Origin: Planctomycetota bacterium
GTDB taxonomy: Bacteria > Planctomycetota > Planctomycetia > Pirellulales > Lacipirellulaceae
Direction of reading: 5' to 3'
Assembly (NCBI GenBank): GCA_029259915.1
Contig: JAJDED010000010.1
Coordinates: forward strand, 115,062 to 179,061
DNA length: 64,000 bases
The position numbers were made by a program, and so were the translations under genes. Position 1 is the stretch's first letter; the number at the start of each line of letters is the position of its first letter. Below are positions 43,127 through 52,565 of the stretch, piece by piece. The notes under the pieces were generated by a model. That model was not told where the DNA came from, searched no databases, and was given only the letters and a program-made list of their open reading frames with translations.

Positions 43127-46100
43127 TCAGTCGCTAGTTTCATTGAGCAATGACTTCAGTGTCGTTTTTATCTTCAACCACTCTTTCGAGGACGCGACTA
43201 AGAGGCCGTCTGGACCAATGAGAAAATACGTCGGGACCGAGCTGATCGCCAGTTGGCGAGCCATGTCCGAATCGTCACCCAGATAGTTTTGCGACCAATT
43301 CCAAGCGCCGCGCTGTGCGATTTGTTTCGCTTGGGCCGTCTCTTTGTCGATATTCAGTCCCACAAATGTGATCGGCTGATCAGACAAGCTTTTGAAGGTG
43401 GCCTGCACGTCGGGCATGTGCTCAATACATGGAGCGCACCAACTCGCCCACACATGCATCAAAACGTAGCGCCCCTTCATTTGCTGAACGGTGCGTTCTC
43501 GACCGCTTGAGTCGGTAAATCTGTAAGCTTGCATACTCTCGCCCACGCGTGGACCGGACCGGCATTCTACTTCGATAACGCCAAGGTCTTTTGTTCCAGA
43601 AGCCTGATCCGACTCCGTGACTTCTACGGTGACTACTTTTTCGCCCACGGTTTCAACTAAGCAGCCGACTGGTTGTTCATACAATTGAAGCACGAGGTCA
43701 TATCTTCCTGGCGGCACGCCACTGACATGCAATTGACCCTCGGGCGTGAGTTTGACGAAATAGTACTCACGCGTCGCGAGCCAATCGGCGTATCCTTGGT
43801 CAAGAAACCAAGAGGATTGGACACGATCATTCGGATCGAAACCCAGACTTAGAACATCGGCCGGCAACTCGATTCCGCGATCACGTGAGATTAAGTAGTT
43901 CAGAGACCATTGCTTACTGAGTTTTGCGTCACCACGCCCGGTCGCCACAACTTGGCCAGTGACAGCAATTCCTTCACCCCCAAGCTTCAGGTTTCGATGT
44001 TCACCCGGATTCAGATCAAGTGGCACTGAGAGACTGGATGTCAACGGCGAATCACGCCAAGGACCCAGTAAAGCACGAATACTGCCCGCGATGGGTGGAA
44101 GCCGTTCAAACTCGAAGTGGCCGTCCGCATCGGTTTTCGTGTTGTACAAATCTTGAAAACGAGGCTCTCCAAGTTTCCCGCTGGGAACGGGAAAGAAGAA
44201 GATCGATTGATCGGGAACCGGCTTACCCGCTTGCAGCAAGCGGCCGGAAACCATGGCCCATGATTGTAACCGAATGGTTCCGATTGCCTCATCTGGTTGC
44301 CGAAGCACTTCGGCAAAACCTAATTCATGGGTAACGCGAATGCGAACTGGTTCTGATGTAGCAGCCAATTGAAATCGACCAGCAGACGAAGTTGCGACGC
44401 TTCGCCCGCTCCAACCAACTTCAGCATTTCGCATGCTAGGCACGCTGCTCGGGGTACCCTCAATTACGGCGGCGGACGCCACCGGTTTTCCCTGTCCATC
44501 GACCACCTTTCCCGTGCGAGCCGCCGCGGGCTCCAGTGCAAAGTCTTGCGTCACTCGGCCATCGCGGAGTTCAAAAGAGCCCTCACCGATTGCAGTCCGA
44601 TAGCCGTCGGCATCAATACGAACTTGATACCGGTAGTTTCGCTCAGCGTTGTCCGCCAAATTGACTTCATATTTGCCATCCCGACCTATTACTTCATCAT
44701 GAAAAGCCGTACTGAGAAACTTGGGCCGAAACACCGTGATAGGAACCACACGGAATTCCTTGATCGGTTTCCCGGTCATCGCATCGGTAACCTGGCCAGT
44801 TGCGACAAGCAATGGTAGGAGTTTGACAATGTGCTCGGTGTCATTCGCAACCAAAGTGACCGTGTCGGAAGAGAATCCCCTTGCCGATATCCGATAAGTC
44901 ACCCCGTCGGCCGGAGCTCCGTCCCATACGAAAACGCCTTCATCGTCTGCGTTACGTGGAATTCTGGAATGAAACACACTAGATTGCCCACCGTTGAATA
45001 CTGGCTCAACACTCAGCCAACTTCCAACATGGAAATATGCATTGGGAATGGGCGTGCCGTCAGGATCGACAACCTTCACAGTAAGACGTTTTCCGGGCTT
45101 CAATTCAAAATTTAGGTCCGTCATCGTACTCGCCACAGTTACCGTGCGATGCTCTGGCAGAAAACCTTGACCGATAACTGTGAAAGGATGTTTGCCCTGC
45201 GGCAGCGGACTTGTTTCGAAACTTCCCGAGTCGTCAAGATTCGTTTCAAATTCTTTGGCATTGCCGTAAGCGACGTGCCGCCAAACTACATATCCATTTG
45301 TCACTGGGTTCCCAGAAGAATCGACAACCGTACCGGTGACCCGCTTGCCTCGGCTAAGCACGATTTTTGCAGTCCCATCGCGGAGCGTCGCGGTAGTTAT
45401 GTGCTGTTGGCTTTGCAGTTCGCCATATTCGCCATCGCTGGCGTAGTCCATGTGGGTAAATTTTAACCGAAACTTATAGTCGTTTTTACCAGTCTGCGCT
45501 GGCGCATTGTTTATCTGCCACTTTCCATCCTTATCTGTATAAACGGGCCCCTCGAAAAAATCTTCGTCGGTCAACCCCCTACTGATCATAGATTTAGGAT
45601 TCACACCCCATCCCGGTTCAGAAACTTCGACGCTTACATCTACCGTCACACCCGAAACAGGTTGCCCACTTTCGTCGATCACTGTACCGCTTAGTTTTGT
45701 TCCGCTAGCTAACTGGAATTCATATCGATCGGGAATCAGTTTCCCTTCCTCGTGTTTGCCCATTCCAAAATTGACAAACTCGGGAACATAACCGGGTTTG
45801 CTTGGCCACAATCTGAGAATAAGCAACCGGTGTGGGAGCTTGAGATTGACGACGCCATCTGAATTCGCGATGTATTCTTTGGGAACCTTTTCGCCTTGGT
45901 ATCCCTTTGTGTACCAGACGCCTATGTACAACTTCGCCCCTTCGAGGGGCTGGCCTTCTTCGTCCGTAATTCGAACTTCCATCGTGCGGAAGTTGTCGCT
46001 GGGCTCAGCTTCTCCCTTTTTTACGTCTGCGGGCGGGGTCTCGTCTTGAGCTTTAGCAGGCAGTGCCTCCACAACATCTGCTGTAGAGAGCTGGTCGGCT

Positions 46101-46237
46101 TTTGATTGCAACCGCATCGAACCAATGAGCAGCACAAATGCCGCTGTCGCCATAAACAAAAGTCGAGCCGCCTTGCGAGTCAACGAAACGTGCGACCGTG
46201 CTTTGTCGAGTATCGCCGAGAACGTGTATGTGCTCAT
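43127..46237 (-). CDS. Large exported protein: carboxypeptidase-regulatory repeats plus TlpA-type thioredoxin domain
   Basis: I choose the ATG at 46237 (1036 residues); an in-frame start at 46270 adds 11 residues. A membrane helix lies near residues 20-37. From about residue 75 to 700 there are six or more beta-sandwich repeats of the CarboxypepD_reg type, each with a '(D/E)xxGxPV.ga.V' entry (DEEGQPLEGAKLYIG, DESGQPVSGVTVDV, DSSGNPVTNGYVVW, DPDGTPIPNAYFHVG). The last 130 residues are a thioredoxin fold with the redox motif WASWCAPC near residue 932 and a cis-Pro segment SSVPTYFLIGPDG. It is anchored outside the inner membrane and may reduce or isomerise disulfides. It lies 45 bp after the Na/Pi cotransporter. 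Confidence 0.82.
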   Translation of the reverse strand: MSTYTFSAILDKARSHVSLTRKAARLLFMATAAFVLLIGSMRLQSKADQLSTADVVEALPAKAQDETPPADVKKGEAEPSDNFRTMEVRITDEEGQPLEGAKLYIGVWYTKGYQGEKVPKEYIANSDGVVNLKLPHRLLILRLWPSKPGYVPEFVNFGMGKHEEGKLIPDRYEFQLASGTKLSGTVIDESGQPVSGVTVDVSVEVSEPGWGVNPKSMISRGLTDEDFFEGPVYTDKDGKWQINNAPAQTGKNDYKFRLKFTHMDYASDGEYGELQSQQHITTATLRDGTAKIVLSRGKRVTGTVVDSSGNPVTNGYVVWRHVAYGNAKEFETNLDDSGSFETSPLPQGKHPFTVIGQGFLPEHRTVTVASTMTDLNFELKPGKRLTVKVVDPDGTPIPNAYFHVGSWLSVEPVFNGGQSSVFHSRIPRNADDEGVFVWDGAPADGVTYRISARGFSSDTVTLVANDTEHIVKLLPLLVATGQVTDAMTGKPIKEFRVVPITVFRPKFLSTAFHDEVIGRDGKYEVNLADNAERNYRYQVRIDADGYRTAIGEGSFELRDGRVTQDFALEPAAARTGKVVDGQGKPVASAAVIEGTPSSVPSMRNAEVGWSGRSVATSSAGRFQLAATSEPVRIRVTHELGFAEVLRQPDEAIGTIRLQSWAMVSGRLLQAGKPVPDQSIFFFPVPSGKLGEPRFQDLYNTKTDADGHFEFERLPPIAGSIRALLGPWRDSPLTSSLSVPLDLNPGEHRNLKLGGEGIAVTGQVVATGRGDAKLSKQWSLNYLISRDRGIELPADVLSLGFDPNDRVQSSWFLDQGYADWLATREYYFVKLTPEGQLHVSGVPPGRYDLVLQLYEQPVGCLVETVGEKVVTVEVTESDQASGTKDLGVIEVECRSGPRVGESMQAYRFTDSSGRERTVQQMKGRYVLMHVWASWCAPCIEHMPDVQATFKSLSDQPITFVGLNIDKETAQAKQIAQRGAWNWSQNYLGDDSDMARQLAISSVPTYFLIGPDGLLVASSKEWLKIKTTLKSLLNETSD

Positions 46238-46282
46238 GTCATCTGCCTTCTTTGCAGGCTGCAAAATCATCGCGGAAACAAT

Positions 46283-47977
46283 TTACTTCTCTCCCGCGAC
46301 CACTTCACCGATGTTTTGTGCATGATCGCGTACGCGGGCATAAGCATTGAGTGCTCCCAGAAACGCGACACTGATCTGCGGTGCAATGGTCTCCGTGGAA
46401 AGGTCTGCAAGGTGTTGGCGCCGCAGTTTCTTGATCTGATCACGAATGCTTTTGCTCTGGCTGTCAAGCTTTGCGTAGGCATTGGGATCCCGGTCGCGGT
46501 ACGCTTGGTTAATCGCTTCGACGTATCCGAGCACGAAGTCGTGCAATTGGCCTAGTCCCTTTCGCTGCTTATTGCTAAGCCGCAAACTGTCTTTGCGTAG
46601 TCGCTGGTCGAATGTGAGGATGCCATCGAGATAATCGCTGACCGATTCGTACTCGTCAGCCAGCCGAAGTTGTTGGCGGCCTTCATCCGCAACCGAGTGC
46701 GGCACATTTCCTGAAAGCAAATTTGTCACAAATTGTGTGACTTCATCCTGAACGGTGTCGAGAACCTTTTCCCGATGCCTCAAGCGGTCAGTAATTTCAC
46801 TGTCCGGCTCGTCTTGATTGATAAGCGTTTTCAACCACTCCAACATCTTCACGCAGCCGTCGCCCATTTTCAGAATCTCGTTCCGCGACTGTTCGATGGC
46901 CAGCGCCGGCGTGTCGAGCATGCGTACGTCGAGGTCGGTGAGCTTTGGCTTTTCTTTGAACGCCTTGGCCGGCACCACGCGTTCCAGGAACCGGGCAAGC
47001 AGCGGGAGAAGAGGCAGGAACAATAGTGTATTAACAATGTTGAACACGCTGTGTGTGGCGGCAATCATCACTTTTGTGTCGGGATAGGTCGCAATTTGAC
47101 GGCCGTCGACCTTTTGCATCACGACGCGCGTCACATCGCCATCGATAACTTGTTGAATAAAGCCGATATACCATTGGAAAATCAGCGTGATCCAAAACAC
47201 GCCGGCTAAATTAAAAATTACATGGAAATAGGCTGCCCGACGGGCGTTCGTGGTTGCACCAAGCGATGCGAGATACGCTGTGATGGTTGTTCCAACATTC
47301 TCTCCTAAAACGAGTGCCGCGCCTGTTTCGTAGGGGATAACTCCCTGCACCGAAAGTGCGATGGTGATGCCCAACGTTGCAGAGGAGGATTGCACCAGCA
47401 CTGTTAGAATGCATCCCACCAGTGCGCACCCAAGCACACCCAAATAGCTGTGGGCTTGGAACTGGTGAAACCAAGCTTCGAAGGCAGGTATTTCTCGAAT
47501 GATGGCACAAGCATCTTTCATCAACTCCAGCCCAAAGAAAACCATGCCCACGCCCATGAAGAACATGGCCCAATATCGCCAGCGGTCGCCCCGCGAGAAT
47601 AAATAAATGAAGGCCGACAATCCCAGCAGCGGGAGTCCGTACGCGCCCACTTTCAAAACTAGAACCCATCCTGTGATGGTGGTACCAATATTGGCGCCCA
47701 TAATCACGCCAATTGCCTGCGAAAGCGACATCACGCCGCTGTTGACAAACCCGACAACCATCACGGTGGTCACGGAACTGGATTGCACAATGCAGGTGAC
47801 CAGCGTTCCAACGCCGGTAGCCATGAGGCGATTGTTCGTCACGGCTCCGATCATTCGCCGTAGTTCGGTGCCCGCCACCGCCTGCATCCCTTCAGACATG
47901 TTCTTCATGCCCAGCAGGAATATCCCCAATCCACCGATGATCCCGAACATTAACTCGGTATAGCCTGATGCGTCCAT
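46283..47977 (-). CDS. Na/Pi cotransporter family protein with PhoU-like domain
   Basis: The 564-residue protein has two inverted transport repeats in residues 10-310, each with the QSSS motif of this family (CIVQSSSVTTVMVVGFVNSG and VLVQSSSATLGITIAL), and GANIGTTITGW / GENVGTTITAYLASLG. Residues about 345-555 are a helical PhoU-like domain. These proteins carry out sodium-coupled phosphate movement in the inner membrane; the PhoU-like part probably regulates it. It is upstream of the thioredoxin-fusion gene and downstream of the HIT gene on the same strand. Confidence 0.92.
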   Translation of the reverse strand: MDASGYTELMFGIIGGLGIFLLGMKNMSEGMQAVAGTELRRMIGAVTNNRLMATGVGTLVTCIVQSSSVTTVMVVGFVNSGVMSLSQAIGVIMGANIGTTITGWVLVLKVGAYGLPLLGLSAFIYLFSRGDRWRYWAMFFMGVGMVFFGLELMKDACAIIREIPAFEAWFHQFQAHSYLGVLGCALVGCILTVLVQSSSATLGITIALSVQGVIPYETGAALVLGENVGTTITAYLASLGATTNARRAAYFHVIFNLAGVFWITLIFQWYIGFIQQVIDGDVTRVVMQKVDGRQIATYPDTKVMIAATHSVFNIVNTLLFLPLLPLLARFLERVVPAKAFKEKPKLTDLDVRMLDTPALAIEQSRNEILKMGDGCVKMLEWLKTLINQDEPDSEITDRLRHREKVLDTVQDEVTQFVTNLLSGNVPHSVADEGRQQLRLADEYESVSDYLDGILTFDQRLRKDSLRLSNKQRKGLGQLHDFVLGYVEAINQAYRDRDPNAYAKLDSQSKSIRDQIKKLRRQHLADLSTETIAPQISVAFLGALNAYARVRDHAQNIGEVVAGEK

Positions 47978-48067
47978 GTTGCCGTTCTTGCGCTGATCTA
48001 TAGGAAGGACTGAAAGCGAGACATTCTAACCGCGGTCGTTTCAATTGGAATGGCTGAAGAAAAATCT

Positions 48068-48409
48068 CTAGCCGGGCGGCCAAGTCATGCTTCTGCCGCC
48101 GAGGAGGTGGAAATGTAAATGCGGGACTTCTTGTCCTGCGTCGGCGCCGCAATTGGCAACCACGCGATAGCCGTTCGTCAGCTCTAACTGCTCCGCAACC
48201 TGGCGAATCACGAGCCACAAATGGCCGAGCAACTCCGCGTCCTCTTCGCCAAGCGCGTCGACCGACGGAATCGGTTTCTTGGGGATCACCAACACGTGCG
48301 TTGGCGCTTGGGGCGAGACATCGCGAAACGCCAAACAGCGATCATCCTCGAAAACAATGTCGGCGGGGATCTCGTGATCGATGATCTTTTGGAAGATTGT
48401 CTTGCTCAT
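48068..48409 (-). CDS. hinT: HIT family (histidine triad) nucleotide-binding protein
   Basis: The 113-residue length is typical of HinT. Features: [20 protein letters not shown] at the start, [20 protein letters not shown], and the catalytic triad [12 protein letters not shown] near residues 92-103. These proteins hydrolyse nucleoside phosphoramidates or adenylates in the cytosol. It follows the Trm112-like gene with a palindromic repeat in between and precedes the Na/Pi cotransporter by 90 bp. Confidence 0.95.
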   Translation of the reverse strand: MSKTIFQKIIDHEIPADIVFEDDRCLAFRDVSPQAPTHVLVIPKKPIPSVDALGEEDAELLGHLWLVIRQVAEQLELTNGYRVVANCGADAGQEVPHLHFHLLGGRSMTWPPG

Positions 48410-48423
48410 GGCAGTGCCTCGTT

Positions 48424-48500
48424 AGTCGAGAGTCAAGAGTCGAGAGCCAGAGGAACGCTCCCGAATTTTCTGGCTCTAGACTTTTGTCTCTGGACTCTTG
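48424..48500. repeat. Palindromic repeat, 'GTCGAGAGTCAAGAGTCGAGAGCCAGA' class
   Basis: The left arm (about 48424-48451) and right arm (about 48469-48500) are imperfectly complementary, with small length differences. The words match those of the copy inside the RND pump gene (59278-59364) and the half copy at 6118. It lies between the Trm112-like and HIT genes, which are on the same strand. Confidence 0.82.
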
Positions 48501-48506
48501 TCTTCT

Positions 48507-48764
48507 TTATTCAAGCTGAGCGGTCTCAATGGCTTCGTCGGGAAGCATCACAGGGATTTCGTCCACTACGGGATAAAGCAGATCGCCCGCTTGGCGTAAT
48601 AAACCGCTGTCAATTTGCCGTTTGATAATTTGGCCGCTCAGATTTCTGATCCGCCCCACAGAAATACCGTGATTGATCCGCTGGACCAAACGCGCGTCTG
48701 CAATTTGCAGCGGACTATGGTCGTGTGGGCAACGCAAAATTTTAAGTAACTCTGGATCGATCAA
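48507..48764 (-). CDS. Trm112-like small protein
   Basis: This 85-residue protein has the Trm112/UPF0434 build: LLKILRCPHDHSPLQ at the N-terminus and LLYPVVDEIPVMLPDEAIET at the C-terminus. Standard members have CPxC and a second Cys pair for zinc. Here the first motif is CPHDH and no further Cys is present, so zinc binding is changed or lost. Bacterial members are small cytosolic proteins whose partners are uncertain. The start codon is not certain. Confidence 0.75.
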   Translation of the reverse strand: MIDPELLKILRCPHDHSPLQIADARLVQRINHGISVGRIRNLSGQIIKRQIDSGLLRQAGDLLYPVVDEIPVMLPDEAIETAQLE

Positions 48765-49259
48765 AACGTATCTCGGAACGATTCGGAAATGCTAGCACTC
48801 TCCCCTTCTCAGTGGGGGGAACCGACATTGTAGATGCATGAATGCATTGCTGCTAGCGGCCCCTCTAAAGTGCGGAAAGCGGAGAGTTAAGAGCAGAGTG
48901 CTAAGAGCCGGAGGGGATTCCTACTTGTTCTTCTGGCTCTTAGCTCTCCGCTAGCTGACACAAAAATCTTTATAGGTCTCTTTTTTTATCGCTTCAACTT
49001 AGCCGCGATCTTATAGATCGCCAGAGCTAGCAATCTAAAGATCGCGGCTGGACTGGCTGATGATTGCTCGGTTCGCGAGCCGATAACAGTGAAGTGTATT
49101 ACCAATCCCTCGAGACAAAGTCCCAGCGATCTGCCCCTATGGACAGATTGTTGGGGGGACGATTTCTCAGCTTTCTTCTACCAAAGACTGCTGTTTGCTA
49201 GCAAAGGGCTCTCCGGACAGAACTTTTTTGGACTAGAAATCGCCGAGGTGAAAAAAGTT
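48765..49259. other. Divergent intergenic stretch with a palindromic repeat and a long hairpin
   Basis: It holds the two divergent promoters for the Trm112-like gene and the gene at 49260. At 49001-49049 there is a hairpin with a perfect 12-bp outer stem (AGCCGCGATCTT) and an inner 8-bp stem with one mismatch. The in-frame sequence from 49089 to 49259 shows no conserved features, so I leave it out of the next gene. Confidence 0.6.
48878..48952. repeat. Palindromic repeat, 'AGCGGAGAGTTAAGAG' class
   Basis: The outer arms 48878-48893 and 48937-48952 are complementary at 15 of 16 positions; an inner AAGAGCCGGA pairs with TTCTGGCTCTT. Closest in wording to the copy at 5588. Confidence 0.82.
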
Positions 49260-49892
49260 ATGAAACATGCACTACGATCGACCAGCGTTCTGCTGGCATT
49301 GGCTCTGGGAATGAGCTCTCAGTTTTCTCTGGGACAAGACGTCACCTACGAAGAACGAGACGGCGTACGCTATCAGGTCACACGCCGTCTCGCGCAGCGC
49401 CAGGTGCCGGTCACGGTCATGCAAGACCGGCAACAGACGGTTTATACCCAGCAAATCACGACCAACAACGTCAACCATCAGCAACTTTATTGTGTACCGG
49501 TGACTCAGTATCAACTCGTCTCGCAAATGCGGGGACGTTGGAATCCTTTTGTCACACCCTACTGGACCCACAGCATGAAGCCCGTGACCACCTGGCACCA
49601 GCAGTTGGCCAATGTGCAAATTCCTGTGAGCCGCGTCGCGTGGGTTCCACAGACGACCACTTCACAAGTACCTGTCACCGCGTATCGCACAGCCGAAGAG
49701 GAAATCGTCACCCGCGTTGCGGTGGACGAACCACGTAGTTTGGCCAGTGCCCAGCCTCTTTCCTCCTCGAGACCGGTTACCATTGCTGCCCGATCGAGCA
49801 TCTCGACACCGCTGGGCGGCGTGGCTTTAGAAAACGATCCACCACGGCAAGCCTCTGGTTGGCAATCGCCGCCAGGTTCGCGATACCGGTAA
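49260..49892 (+). CDS. Exported hypothetical protein rich in Gln, Val and Thr
   Basis: The ATG at 49260 with GAGGTG upstream gives 210 residues with a signal peptide (to about residue 26, FSLGQ). The rest has repeated short patterns of the kind 'VPVTVMQDRQQTVYTQQI' and 'VPVTAYRTAEEEIVTRV', which look like beta strands with alternating Val and Thr. Proteins with this build are common in planctomycetes and have no known function. I do not recognise a domain. It is followed 61 bp later by the multiheme cytochrome on the same strand. Confidence 0.65.
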   Translation: MKHALRSTSVLLALALGMSSQFSLGQDVTYEERDGVRYQVTRRLAQRQVPVTVMQDRQQTVYTQQITTNNVNHQQLYCVPVTQYQLVSQMRGRWNPFVTPYWTHSMKPVTTWHQQLANVQIPVSRVAWVPQTTTSQVPVTAYRTAEEEIVTRVAVDEPRSLASAQPLSSSRPVTIAARSSISTPLGGVALENDPPRQASGWQSPPGSRYR

Positions 49893-49953
49893 ACACTTGT
49901 CTTGAGGTTCGCTAAGCCGCAAGCGGCTGTTGCCGAACAAGGATGTTGGACAC

Positions 49954-52434
49954 ATGGGGGGGAGAAAACCGAGCAATTCGAGCAAGGTTCTGCTCTGTTG
50001 TGCCGTGGTGCTACTAGTTAGCTCATTGGTGGGCTTGAGGAATGCGCGAGAACCGCAAAGCGATAAATCGCCCAAGACTACATCTATTACGTTGAATACC
50101 GAACAGTTGGAAGCCGATCTGGCCCGGGCAGGCTGTCCCGGCTGGATTGTGCTGGCCAGCGAAGGCGAAGCGGCTCTCACCGCGTCAGGGCAATCTCCGA
50201 TCACCCGCACTTCGCACACGGAAAGTCAGCCGTCGCATCGCGTGCCACGGGTGAAGTACTCCGTTCCCTTGCGAATCGCAAGCTTACCGCAGAGCAATAA
50301 AGCATTCCGCGTAGCGCAACTTTCACCCGGTTCGGCAGACGATCCCGACGATCTGTTGGACGGCATGCCCGACTTACTAGCAGTTCCTGACAAAGAAGAA
50401 TCGGAAACAGAGGCGGAAGCTGAACCAACGGAATCTGTCGAAAACGCTGAGCAGCCGTCTCCGGATCCTGTGGAAGAGGCCCCCGCGAAAAGCAAGCCTG
50501 AATCAGTCGCAACAGAACCGGTAACTGCCGAACCACCTAATGTGGAAATCGAGCCCAAGCCGATCAACGAACCCTTGTTCCCCGTTCCCGGGGGCGGGTT
50601 GCCTGTGGAAGTTCCATTTGCTCCGCAGCAGCCCCAGCCAGCGCCAGCTATCCCTCAACCGGAAGCAATCACTCCTCCAGCGCCAAAGCCCGAACCGGAA
50701 CCGGTGCCGGCTATAGAACAAACGCCGTTCACCCCGCCGCCGGCGCCCGCTGCACCGCATTCTCTTCCGTCGTCCTCCAACGGTTCGCATTGCGAATTTG
50801 TTGCCGACTCGCTTTATCCGACGGCAGAAGCCTGTTCGAAATGTCACGAAAAGATCTACGACGAATGGCGGGGATCGAGCCATGCTTATGCCATGGTTTC
50901 GCCCATGTTTCATAAGTTCGAGCAAACGATCAACGATCTGTCGCAAGGAACCGTCGGCTATTTTTGTTACCGATGCCATTCGCCGGCAGGAGTAGCACTG
51001 GGTATCTCGCGAGCGGCGCCTTTGTGGGAATTGCCGGAGGTGGCCCTTGAAGGAGTGACCTGTGTTGCTTGCCACCGCGTGAACCAGCGTTATGGAAAAG
51101 TGAACGGCGAGCGACGCATCGAGCCCGGCGGAATCCACGATCCGGTCTACGGCCCGATTGGCGGCAGCGGCGTTGCGGAAGTGATCTCCCAAAAAAGTCA
51201 TTACAAAGTAAAAACCTCTCCGCACGAACAGGGCCCGGGGCAAGATATCCACACCGCGGGATTTTGTTTCGAGCAGCTCAGCAAGCCGGAGTTCTGTGTT
51301 TCGTGCCATCAAGTGGCGGTCCACCCGGGCATCAAGTTGGAAGTGGTTTGGGAACAGTACCGTGCTTCGCCCGCGTGCAAAAAGGGGATTTCCTGCCAGG
51401 ACTGCCACATGGGCCGAATTCCCGGCGTGCCAAGTGGCTACGAAGTTGGCGCAGCGGCGGAGATCGACAACAAAGTCGTCCACGCCCAGCGGAAGCATGC
51501 CAACCACGTGTTTTACGGGCCGGGATACTCGATCGCCCACCCGGGAATTTTCCCACTCAACCCAAAAGCAAAACGTTGGTCGATTCGCGATTGGCTGCAG
51601 TTCGACCACCGCGCAGGTTGGGGCACCGAGGAATTTGAATCGTCGGTCGCGGCGGGACAAATCCGGCCGTGGTTCCCGCCCGCTTGGGCCGAAATCGACG
51701 ACCGCTACGATGCCCGTGAAATCATCGAAGCAAATCTCAATAAGCTTTCCGAGAAAACCGTTCTCCGACAACAACTCATGGAAAACGGTTCGCACGTAGA
51801 CGGACCCTATTTCGACACGCCGCTGGTCCGCGGGCAAGATCTCAAGTTTCACTACGTCATGACCAACACCAACGAAGGGCACAACCTGCCCAGCGGTTCG
51901 CTGGGTGCGCAGCCGCAGTTGTGGGCCAATGTGGTATTGATCGGCCCGCGCGGCAATCGGCTTTGGGAATCAGGTTACACCGACCGTTGGGGAGACGTGG
52001 CCGACATCCATTCCGAAGATGTTCGCCACAAACGAATCCCTTACGATTGGCAACTGTTCAACCTGCAAACCATGTTTTTGATTTCCGGCGCTAAGGGAAC
52101 CGACCGCGAGTTCTTTTTGCCCATAAACTTCGACATCGACCAACTTCCCTATTTGCGTCCGGGAGCACAGCCCATTTCGGTCATCAACCATCCGCCCTTC
52201 ATTCGCATGGAAGGTCGATCGCTTGCGCCACTCGGTTCACGACGGATTCCCTACCGAATTCCGGCAGAGCTGATGTGCAAACCGGGCAACTATCGGCTCT
52301 CGTTCCGACTGCGCAGCCGTGCCGAACCGATTTACTTCATGCGATTCGTCGGTTCCACCACCGAAATGCAACGCACCATGAACGAGTGGATGGTCAACTT
52401 CCACCAATCGTCGGTCGAATTCACTGTGAGATAG
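49954..52434 (+). CDS. Five-heme cytochrome c554-like protein with Pro/Glu-rich linker
   Basis: The ATG at 49954 (AAGGATG upstream) gives 826 residues; a TTG at 49930 is less likely. A membrane helix lies at about 10-28. Residues about 130-285 are rich in Pro, Glu and Ala and probably extended. Five heme c motifs follow: CSKCH (about 293), CYRCH (337), CVACH (369), CVSCH (448) and CQDCH (479). Spacing and wording (EACSKCHEKIYDEWRGSSHA) fit the cytochrome c554 family. The last 300 residues have no heme and look like a beta-rich domain (DLKFHYVMTNTNEGHNLPSG). Membrane-anchored electron carrier in the periplasm; partner unknown. Confidence 0.85.
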   Translation: MGGRKPSNSSKVLLCCAVVLLVSSLVGLRNAREPQSDKSPKTTSITLNTEQLEADLARAGCPGWIVLASEGEAALTASGQSPITRTSHTESQPSHRVPRVKYSVPLRIASLPQSNKAFRVAQLSPGSADDPDDLLDGMPDLLAVPDKEESETEAEAEPTESVENAEQPSPDPVEEAPAKSKPESVATEPVTAEPPNVEIEPKPINEPLFPVPGGGLPVEVPFAPQQPQPAPAIPQPEAITPPAPKPEPEPVPAIEQTPFTPPPAPAAPHSLPSSSNGSHCEFVADSLYPTAEACSKCHEKIYDEWRGSSHAYAMVSPMFHKFEQTINDLSQGTVGYFCYRCHSPAGVALGISRAAPLWELPEVALEGVTCVACHRVNQRYGKVNGERRIEPGGIHDPVYGPIGGSGVAEVISQKSHYKVKTSPHEQGPGQDIHTAGFCFEQLSKPEFCVSCHQVAVHPGIKLEVVWEQYRASPACKKGISCQDCHMGRIPGVPSGYEVGAAAEIDNKVVHAQRKHANHVFYGPGYSIAHPGIFPLNPKAKRWSIRDWLQFDHRAGWGTEEFESSVAAGQIRPWFPPAWAEIDDRYDAREIIEANLNKLSEKTVLRQQLMENGSHVDGPYFDTPLVRGQDLKFHYVMTNTNEGHNLPSGSLGAQPQLWANVVLIGPRGNRLWESGYTDRWGDVADIHSEDVRHKRIPYDWQLFNLQTMFLISGAKGTDREFFLPINFDIDQLPYLRPGAQPISVINHPPFIRMEGRSLAPLGSRRIPYRIPAELMCKPGNYRLSFRLRSRAEPIYFMRFVGSTTEMQRTMNEWMVNFHQSSVEFTVR

Positions 52435-52439
52435 ATTTG

Positions 52440-52565
52440 AAAAAAAATGAACCGCCAAGATCGCCAAGGACGCCAAGGAAATACAAAACATATTCATAAC
52501 ACAAACACATTTATCTGTAGGTCAGGTGCGGCACCTGACAATCACATAAGTAAAACGTTTCACCC
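52440..52565. repeat. Single-armed low-complexity repeat and a short perfect palindrome
   Basis: At 52451-52478 the words CGCCAAGATCGCCAAGGACG resemble one arm of the interspersed repeats; no second arm is present. At 52521-52539 there is a perfect 9-bp stem (GTCAGGTGC/GCACCTGAC) with one loop base, just upstream of the barrel gene. Confidence 0.65.
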
